From the NCBI RefSeq assembly GCF_003385185.1, contig NZ_PQHZ01000015.1:62001-126000 (forward strand): a stretch of DNA of 64,000 bases. The letters run 5' to 3'. Position numbers and translations under genes: made by a program. This DNA comes from Amycolatopsis palatopharyngis (GTDB taxonomy: Bacteria > Actinomycetota > Actinomycetes > Mycobacteriales > Pseudonocardiaceae). A model generated the notes under the pieces. It had not been told where the DNA came from and ran no database searches. It saw nothing but the letters and a program-made list of their open reading frames with translations. Shown in pieces: positions 58,260 through 64,000 of this stretch; the first letter of the stretch is position 1, and every line of letters begins with the position of its first letter.

Positions 58260-58934
58260 ATGCCCACGGCGCTGGTGGTTGCCGACGAGGTCGACGAGCG
58301 GTTGTGGTCCGGCGCCGTCCGGCCCCTGTCCGTCGACCTCGTCCTCGCCGCCGGTGACCTGCCGTTCGAGTACCTGGCGTTCCTGGCGAACGCCGTGGAC
58401 CGGCCACTGGTGTTCGTGCCCGGGAACCACGATCCCGACCTCGGTGGATTCACCCGTTACGGCGGCCTTTCGATGCGCGGTGGCTTCCCCGAGCAGTGGC
58501 CGGGTCCGGAGGGCGGCATCAACGCCGACGGCAGGGTCGCCGACGTCGCGGGGGTCCGGATCGCGGGCCTCGGCGGTTCGATCCGCTACAACGAAGGGCC
58601 GAACCAGTGGACCCAGCGGCAGCAGTCCCGCAGGGCGCGCCGTCTGGAGTGGGCCGCGGCCAGGCGGAAGTGGCGGGACGGCCGGGCTGTGGACGTACTG
58701 CTGACCCATTCGCCCCCACGCGGCGTTGGTGACCGAGAGGACCCGCCGCACCACGGGTTCGACTGTCTGCACAGGACGGTGCAGCGGATGCACCCGGAGT
58801 GGTTGCTGCACGGCCACATCCATCCGTATGGGCAGCACCAGCCGGAACACCGCCTCGGCGCGACCCGGGTACGCAACGTCGTGGGATACCACCTACTCGA
58901 ACTGCGGCAGGAGACATCGGCGGAGGCGCAATAG
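58260..58934 (+). CDS. Calcineurin-like metallophosphoesterase
   Basis: The 224-residue protein has the metallophosphoesterase motifs LAAGDLP, PGNHDPDLG, LLTHSPPRG and LHGHIHP. The first motif, normally D-x-H, is replaced by ADEVDERLW, so one metal ligand pair is altered, as seen in a number of divergent family members. It is probably a phosphodiesterase of unknown substrate. The ParB-like gene starts just 2 bp after its stop, suggesting an operon. Confidence 0.85.
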   Translation: MPTALVVADEVDERLWSGAVRPLSVDLVLAAGDLPFEYLAFLANAVDRPLVFVPGNHDPDLGGFTRYGGLSMRGGFPEQWPGPEGGINADGRVADVAGVRIAGLGGSIRYNEGPNQWTQRQQSRRARRLEWAAARRKWRDGRAVDVLLTHSPPRGVGDREDPPHHGFDCLHRTVQRMHPEWLLHGHIHPYGQHQPEHRLGATRVRNVVGYHLLELRQETSAEAQ

Positions 58935-58936
58935 AC

Positions 58937-59785
58937 ATGAGCAGCAGAGACACGGGTTTTCCGCGTGCGGACGCGGAACACGACTTCCTGCGCGCCCGCA
59001 GACGGCAGGTGCTGTCCCGGCTGTCGAACTGGCTGCGCAGAGAGCCCGACGACGTCAACATCATGCTGCCCTTCCACGAGGTCGTCGACGCGCTCGGCTG
59101 GGCGAGCGAACGGCGGATCGGCCTGCGGGTGATCCGGCTGGACTCCATCGTCGGCAGCGTCGACCGCGGCCGGGATTTCGACCGCCGGTTCCGGCCGACC
59201 TCGGGCCGGGTACGCGAACGGTGGGAGCGACTCGCGCTCGCGACCCGGCGTGGCGAGAACATCCCGCCGATCGAGGTCTACCGGGTCGGCGATCTGCATT
59301 TCATCATCGACGGCCATCACCGGGTTTCCGTCGCACACTCGATGCGTCTGTCCACAATTGACGCATATGTGACCGACGTCGGGACAAAGCTGAACCCCAT
59401 CGGAATCAGGTTCCGCGGGGACCTGATCGTCAAGGACTACCGCAGGTTGTTCCTGGAGCGGGTACCGCTGACCGGACAGGCACGCGCGGCCGTCGTACTC
59501 TCCGACGCCTGGGACTACGCGAAACTCGGTGAGCACGTGGAGGCCTGGGGCTTCCGGCTGATGCAGGACGACGGCGTGTTCCACGACCGGGCCACCGTGG
59601 CGGCCAAGTGGTTCGCCGACGAGTACCAGCCGGTCGTGCAGATGCTGCACCAGGCCGACCTGATCGGCGACCGCACCGAGGCCGAGGCGTACATGTGGGT
59701 GGCAGGCGAGCGCTACCGGCTCATCCGGACGCACCGCTGGGACGACGAGGTCATCGAGGCGGTGCGCTCCCAGCGCCCACGCTGA
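58937..59785 (+). CDS. ParB-like nuclease-domain protein
   Basis: The 282-residue protein carries a ParB/sulfiredoxin-like N-terminal domain: IRLDSIVGSVDR, NIPPIEVYRVGDLHFIIDGH followed by HRVSVAHSM (equivalent of the ParB GERRxRA box). The C-terminal half is helical and unlike the DNA-binding part of true ParB. This is probably not the chromosome segregation ParB, as no parA or parS is near. It overlaps in function only by inference with the preceding phosphoesterase. The ATG follows GGAGG by about ten bases. Confidence 0.78.
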   Translation: MSSRDTGFPRADAEHDFLRARRRQVLSRLSNWLRREPDDVNIMLPFHEVVDALGWASERRIGLRVIRLDSIVGSVDRGRDFDRRFRPTSGRVRERWERLALATRRGENIPPIEVYRVGDLHFIIDGHHRVSVAHSMRLSTIDAYVTDVGTKLNPIGIRFRGDLIVKDYRRLFLERVPLTGQARAAVVLSDAWDYAKLGEHVEAWGFRLMQDDGVFHDRATVAAKWFADEYQPVVQMLHQADLIGDRTEAEAYMWVAGERYRLIRTHRWDDEVIEAVRSQRPR

Positions 59786-59806
59786 GACCGCGACCGCCTG
59801 CTGGAA

Positions 59807-61423
59807 TCAGTTGCCCGGACCCGTCGTCGGCTGCTGATCCACCGTGATCCTGCCGAGGTTCTCCAGCGACTCACGGCCGTCGTCCCAGTATGCCGAGTGG
59901 GCCGCCGCGGAACTGTCGCCGCCCGGTCCGCGCTCGGAATAGAAGATGTTGTCCTCGTCCAGCCCCCAGTTGGGGTTGGTCGGATCGGTGCCATGACCCA
60001 CTCCTGGCACGAAGTCCTCCCCGATGTTCGGCGACAGCGAGATCGCGTCGTTCTCCGACTTCGTCGCCCAGACGTGCTCCGGATCGATCGACAGGTCCTG
60101 GACTCCGTCCACACCGTCGGCGCCCACACCAGGGCTACCGATGAAGACGACGTCGTCAACCGGCATACCGGGCCCGTTCTCGTTGACGGCGTGGCCCACG
60201 ACAGCCGAACCGTAGCTGTGTCCCATCACGACGTTGTGCGAATCGGGTCCGGAGTGGGTGACCCGCAACCCTTCCTGGAACCGGGACAGGTCGTCCTCCG
60301 CGGCATCGGCGTAGCTGGTGCTTCCGGCATCCGGTAGCACCTCGTCCGGGGCGTCGTAGCCGAGCCACAGCACCGTGGCGTTGTTCTCGTCCGGGGCGAG
60401 GCCGTCGGCCGCCCCGTCCAGCGCCTCGATCCGGTCAAGGTCGGTACCGATTCCGCCGAGGCCCGCACCTGTTCCCGGTACGTGGGTGGCCACGTTGTCG
60501 GCGGTGTCCGGGTTGCCGACCGAGACGATGGCCCGCCCGTCCTTGTCCAACGTCTCGGCGTCGAAGCCGATCAGGTAGGCGCGCTCACCGTCGCCGAAGT
60601 CCCTGTCCAGGAAGGTGGTGATCTTGTCCACCCCCTCGAGTTTGTCCTCGGCGATCGCCGACTGCTCCGCGTTGCCGTGCTCCCGCTGAATCTGCAGAAT
60701 CGACTCGTGTTCGTCGAGCGCGAACCGGTTGGCCCTGTCCCGCACCTCGATCGGCAGACCGTCGAGGTTGCCCAGCCGGACACTGTCGCTGAACAGGTAG
60801 GTCTCCTTCTCCAGCGGCGACAACTCGTTCCACCAGGCGGCCACTGTCTCGGGTGAGCTTCCGGGGCCCGGGATCGCCGCCGGGGCACCGCCCGCTGCGC
60901 CGGAGTCGATCCCGATACTCGAAGGCACGATCCCCCGGATGTCACCGGCGGCGTCCTCGTCGGCCCGGGTGGCCTTGCGCAGTGCGTCGTCGATCGCTGT
61001 CTGCAGTTCCTCCTGTGCGGTCTCCGCCATATCGGCGCCCTGCGAGCCCGCGGGGAAATCGTTGACCGCGGCGTCCGGGCTGATACTCACGCCGCCGGAG
61101 CCGTCCACATCCAGGTAGGCGGCCTTGCCGTCGAGCGCTGCCTGCAGGTCCTCCTTGGCAGCTTGGATCGTTTCCGCTGCATCGGTGATCTTGGGCGGGA
61201 TCGTGTCGATTTCGCCCGCCGAGTCCTCGATCAGCCCCCGCAGATCACGTAGTCCGTCGCGGGCGGCGTCTCCGCCTTCGCCCTCCCAGCCGTCGAGTGC
61301 GTCGATCTGGGTTTTGACGTTGTCCGCCTGATCGCGCAGATTCTCCGCGTGGTCCTGCCAGGCCTCGGCGCAGTCGTCGAGCAGGCCGCGCTCGAACTTC
61401 TTGAGCTCGCTGTAGCTCACCAT
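59807..61423 (-). CDS. WXG-like domain fused to DUF1023 alpha/beta hydrolase
   Basis: The 538-residue protein starts with a helical hairpin (about 1-100) containing the WXG-like turn LDGWEGEGGDAARDGL, then a linker and an alpha/beta hydrolase of the DUF1023 type (about 200-530) with nucleophile elbow GHSYGS, IGSPGVGADG and a C-terminal His in GAAAHSAYWDD-like context (AAAHSAYWDDG). Such proteins resemble type VII secretion substrates. The ATG has GGGGAGG eight bases upstream and overlaps the stop of the small partner gene by 7 nt. No secretion apparatus gene is in view. Confidence 0.82.
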   Translation of the reverse strand: MVSYSELKKFERGLLDDCAEAWQDHAENLRDQADNVKTQIDALDGWEGEGGDAARDGLRDLRGLIEDSAGEIDTIPPKITDAAETIQAAKEDLQAALDGKAAYLDVDGSGGVSISPDAAVNDFPAGSQGADMAETAQEELQTAIDDALRKATRADEDAAGDIRGIVPSSIGIDSGAAGGAPAAIPGPGSSPETVAAWWNELSPLEKETYLFSDSVRLGNLDGLPIEVRDRANRFALDEHESILQIQREHGNAEQSAIAEDKLEGVDKITTFLDRDFGDGERAYLIGFDAETLDKDGRAIVSVGNPDTADNVATHVPGTGAGLGGIGTDLDRIEALDGAADGLAPDENNATVLWLGYDAPDEVLPDAGSTSYADAAEDDLSRFQEGLRVTHSGPDSHNVVMGHSYGSAVVGHAVNENGPGMPVDDVVFIGSPGVGADGVDGVQDLSIDPEHVWATKSENDAISLSPNIGEDFVPGVGHGTDPTNPNWGLDEDNIFYSERGPGGDSSAAAHSAYWDDGRESLENLGRITVDQQPTTGPGN

Positions 61424-61770
61424 GAGTTGTCCTCCCCGAAGTAGCTGAACGTCTCGGCCGTGTTGTATTCCTGCTCGCCGTAGTTGTCCGCGGCGAGCAC
61501 GATCTTGTCCCCGGTCAGCGACACCTTCGCCAGAATCGAGTCGATGGCGTCCTCCCACTGGGACTCGCAGGTGTTCAGCGCACTGCGGATCGAGAAACCG
61601 TCCAGCCCGCCGTCGGTCGACGCGCCGGACGTAGCGCCGCTGAGTGCGGACATGCCACCCGTACCGCCGCCCCCGAGCGAGCCGCCGGTCTTCGCACCCT
61701 CGGCGGCATCGACGAGTGCCCCACCCGCGGCGCGCAGTTCGCTCTCCGTTACCCCGTAGCCGTCAGGCAT
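61417..61770 (-). CDS. EspC-like small partner protein
   Basis: The 117-residue protein has an N-terminal helix (MPDGYGVTESELRAAGGALV), a Gly/Ser-rich loop (about 30-55) and a C-terminal helical segment (SIRSALNTCESQWEDAIDSI). This looks like ESX-1-associated or WXG100-type small proteins (EspC-like). Coupled translation with the hydrolase implies a complex of the two. Start is ATG; it is divergent from the SARP gene across 124 bp. Confidence 0.68.
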   Translation of the reverse strand: MPDGYGVTESELRAAGGALVDAAEGAKTGGSLGGGGTGGMSALSGATSGASTDGGLDGFSIRSALNTCESQWEDAIDSILAKVSLTGDKIVLAADNYGEQEYNTAETFSYFGEDNSW

Positions 61771-61894
61771 GTCCGTCCTTTCCCTGGCGATATGACCTCA
61801 CGCCGCTCCGACGACGGCCCCGCGCCCGAGGGTTCCGATCATCGTTACCGTTGCCGTAGCGGACGCGTAGCGGCTTGGTAGCGAAGGGACTGGG

Positions 61895-64000
61895 GTGGAC
61901 TTCCGGATTCTCGGACCGGTCGAGGTTTGGCACGACGGCACCGCGCTGGCGATCTCGGCGCCTCGGCAGCTCGCGGTGCTCGCCGGGCTACTGACCCGCC
62001 GCGGCTCGACGGTCTCGATCGACACGATCATCGACGACCTCTGGGGTGCGGACCCGCCACGAAGCGCGGCGGTCACCGTGCGGAACTACGTGCAACGGTT
62101 GCGCAGGATCCTGCCGGAGCCCGTGCTGCGGAGTGCGCCGTCCGGGTACCGCCTCAGCTTCGAGCCTGGGCAACTGGATGTCCATCGGCTGGAATCCCTG
62201 GCGACGGCCGCACGGGGAACGAATGACCCCCACCGCGCCGCCGAACTGTTCGACGAGGCGCTCGCGCTCTGGCGCGGTGCTCCACTGACCGGCATCGGGG
62301 ATCCACCACTGCGCACCATGCAGGCGCCCCGGCTCGAGGAGACCTACCTCGGCGTGCTGGAGGACAGCGTCGACGTCGCCCTGCGGCTCGGCCGCCACGT
62401 CGAGCTCGTCGCACGACTGACCGAACTCGCCGCCGAACACCCGTTGCGCGAGCGGTTGTGCCGCCAGTTGATGGTCGCGCTCTACCGCAGTGGCAGACCC
62501 GCGGAGGCACTCGGGCACTACCGGCGTATCCGGACCGAACTGATCGACGAACTCGGCATGGAGCCGGGCAGTGACCTGCGCAGGCTGGAACAGGCCATTC
62601 TGCGGGAGGACGACGTGCTGGAGCCGTCCACGGACGCGCCGCTGCCCGACCGTCCCGGTCGCGCCCACGTGCCGGACGCCCTGCCCACGGCCACGTCGAC
62701 GTTCGTGGGCCGTACGGAGGAACTGGCCGCACTGCGGGCGCGCTTCGACACCGGCGGTACGGCCGCTCCCGTGGTCTGCCTCGTGCACGGGCCAGGCGGC
62801 TCCGGCAAGTCCACATTGGCATTGCGCCTCGCGGGCGACGTCGCCGAGACCTTTCCCGATGGCGTGCTCTACGTGGATCTGCGTGGATCGACACCCGGCG
62901 CTGTTCCCGTCGTCCCCGCCGAGGTTCTGCGCGGTCTTATCCGGACACTCGGTGGCTCCGATGTGGACGTCCGGCAGGGGGTTGGCGCCATCGCCCGCAT
63001 CTACCGCACCCGGCTTCGCGGCAGGCGAATCCTGGTCGTCCTCGACAACGCGGCGAGCGCGTCCCAGGCGCTGCCTGCGATCCCCGACGAACCGGGCTGC
63101 GCGGCGATCGTCACCAGCCGCAACGTGATCACCGGGCCGGCCGAGGCCGCACGGGTGCACCTGGACGCGTTCGACACCGCCGAGGCCGTACAGCTACTCG
63201 GCCGGATCGTGGGTGAACACCGCGTCGCGAACGAACCGGACTGCGCGGCGGAACTGGCCGCACTGTGCGGGCGGCTGCCGCTGGCGCTCCGGCTGATCGC
63301 CACCAGGGCGGCGCTGCGCCCGCACTGGCAGCTGCGGTCATGGGTGGAGCTGCTGGCCGACGAACACCACCGGCTCGACCAGCTACGGCATCAGGACGTG
63401 GACGTCAGGGCGGTTTTCCTGGTCAGCTTGGAAAGCCTGCGGGCCGAGAACACACCGGAAAGCAGGGACGCGCTCACTCTCTTCCGGCTGCTGGGCCTGC
63501 TCGACGGCGGGGCGGGCACGCTCGGGGCCGCTTCGGCGCTCACCGGCTGGCCCGCGGCGCGCGTGGAGACCGCGCTGGAGCATCTCGTCGAGGCGGGGCT
63601 GCTGTTCAGCCCTGCCCCGAACCGCTACGCGATGTACGACCTGATCACCCTGCTGGCCTCCGAGCAGGCCGCGGCCATTGCCGGGTCGGAGCGCAGGGAG
63701 GTGCTTCGGCGAGCCGTGCTGCGCTACCTCGACGGGGTCGACCTGTGCACCGAACTGGCCACCGGCTCCCCCGGATTACCCGGAACCCGCCCACTCCTGC
63801 GGACGGATCCGGCCGCGATGCCTTCGCTGGACAGTTACGAGGCCGCGAAGGCATGGCTGGACGACGAGATCGCCATGCTGGTCGAGCTGGTGCGCCAGGC
63901 CTGCGTTGCCGGCGTGCGCGATCTCGCGCCGACGCTGACCCTGCTGGTCAGGTACTTGCCCTGGTACTTCAACTCCGCCATGCGCTGGAATGAGCGCACC
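61895..64000 (+). CDS. AfsR/SARP-family regulator with NB-ARC domain (3' end outside window)
   Basis: The frame from GTG is open for 702 codons to the window edge. It has an OmpR-type winged helix (1-90: ILGPVEVWHDGTALAISAPR, TIIDDLWGADPPRSAAVTVR), a bacterial activator domain (about 95-245: ALALWRGAPL, LREPL-like HPLRERLCRQLMVALYRSGR, ELGMEPGSDLRRLE) and an NB-ARC ATPase with Walker A VHGPGGSGKST at about residues 298-308 and LVVLDNA. The C-terminal repeat part is cut. AfsR-like proteins regulate secondary metabolism or nearby genes; divergence from the type VII-like pair suggests local control. Confidence 0.9.
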   Translation, partial: MDFRILGPVEVWHDGTALAISAPRQLAVLAGLLTRRGSTVSIDTIIDDLWGADPPRSAAVTVRNYVQRLRRILPEPVLRSAPSGYRLSFEPGQLDVHRLESLATAARGTNDPHRAAELFDEALALWRGAPLTGIGDPPLRTMQAPRLEETYLGVLEDSVDVALRLGRHVELVARLTELAAEHPLRERLCRQLMVALYRSGRPAEALGHYRRIRTELIDELGMEPGSDLRRLEQAILREDDVLEPSTDAPLPDRPGRAHVPDALPTATSTFVGRTEELAALRARFDTGGTAAPVVCLVHGPGGSGKSTLALRLAGDVAETFPDGVLYVDLRGSTPGAVPVVPAEVLRGLIRTLGGSDVDVRQGVGAIARIYRTRLRGRRILVVLDNAASASQALPAIPDEPGCAAIVTSRNVITGPAEAARVHLDAFDTAEAVQLLGRIVGEHRVANEPDCAAELAALCGRLPLALRLIATRAALRPHWQLRSWVELLADEHHRLDQLRHQDVDVRAVFLVSLESLRAENTPESRDALTLFRLLGLLDGGAGTLGAASALTGWPAARVETALEHLVEAGLLFSPAPNRYAMYDLITLLASEQAAAIAGSERREVLRRAVLRYLDGVDLCTELATGSPGLPGTRPLLRTDPAAMPSLDSYEAAKAWLDDEIAMLVELVRQACVAGVRDLAPTLTLLVRYLPWYFNSAMRWNERT

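Noticed and set aside
59807-61770. Toxin-immunity (polymorphic toxin) locus
   Set aside because: No immunity-like gene is adjacent and the C-terminal domain is a hydrolase common in actinobacteria, so only a type VII-like pair is claimed.

Overview
The window is a 64 kb piece of high-GC actinobacterial chromosome. GTG and TTG starts, start/stop overlaps of the GTGA and ATGA type, and NnaR, AdnAB, DUF3107, DUF3152 and TIGR02569 genes all fit the Mycobacteriales/Pseudonocardiales. The ECF41 sigma factor, SARP regulator and abundant short extragenic palindromes make a Pseudonocardiaceae member (Amycolatopsis / Saccharomonospora / Prauserella type) the best guess; this is inference, not a match. 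No tRNA, rRNA, insertion sequence, prophage or CRISPR array was seen. The window reads as core chromosome with a few less familiar operons.

Layout. 1-6.8 kb: end of a DUF4350/DUF4129/membrane-protein operon, a secreted-type zinc metallopeptidase, a PRC-barrel membrane protein and a TrkA-type potassium channel. 7.3-14.5 kb: DNA-break repair motor-nuclease genes adnB and adnA, a 30-bp tandem hairpin array, then an alkyltransferase-like gene. 14.4-15.4 kb: an iron-box-controlled siderophore-interacting reductase. 15.4-20.8 kb: a HemD-like protein coupled to a WYL regulator, a winged-helix (AlkZ superfamily) protein, an ECF41 sigma factor with a matching promoter in front of a DoxX-like gene, and a MarR/DUF6653 pair. 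20.7-30.6 kb: a nitrate/nitrite assimilation block on the minus strand (nasA, a NasB/C-like FAD protein, narK, nirB, nirD, nnaR, a sirohydrochlorin-chelatase-like gene).

30.7-36.5 kb: SRPBCC protein, TIGR02569 kinase-like protein, moeZ, DUF3152 protease-like protein, alpha/beta hydrolase, TetR. 36.5-41.7 kb: a five-gene coupled operon (AurF-type diiron oxygenase, hydrolase, cupredoxin-like lipoprotein, polytopic and small membrane proteins), divergent from TetR-DUF4873 across a 27-bp palindrome. 41.7-48.6 kb: acyltransferase-like membrane protein, DUF3107, MiaE-like ferritin-fold protein, DEAD-box helicase with a long leader, PQQ-like beta-propeller membrane protein, hydrolase. The parts 5.7-14.5 and 31-47.7 kb recall the order of Mycobacterium tuberculosis Rv3200c-Rv3212.

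48.7-64 kb: RecB-type nuclease, MarC, PHP, PH-domain, Nudix, acyl-CoA synthetase, DUF2332, MaoC, CorA preceded by a probable leader peptide, a metallophosphoesterase and ParB-like pair, a WXG-type/DUF1023 hydrolase pair resembling type VII substrates, and an AfsR/SARP regulator running off the right edge.

Most notable beyond ordinary genes: (1) the divergent TetR-controlled diiron-oxygenase operon; (2) a 25-codon upstream reading frame rich in rare codons before corA; (3) two 122-124-bp elements with matching 26-bp inverted ends, each between convergent genes; (4) the 30-bp hairpin array at the adnA / alkyltransferase-like divergent promoter; (5) a 20-22-bp palindrome in three intergenic copies.
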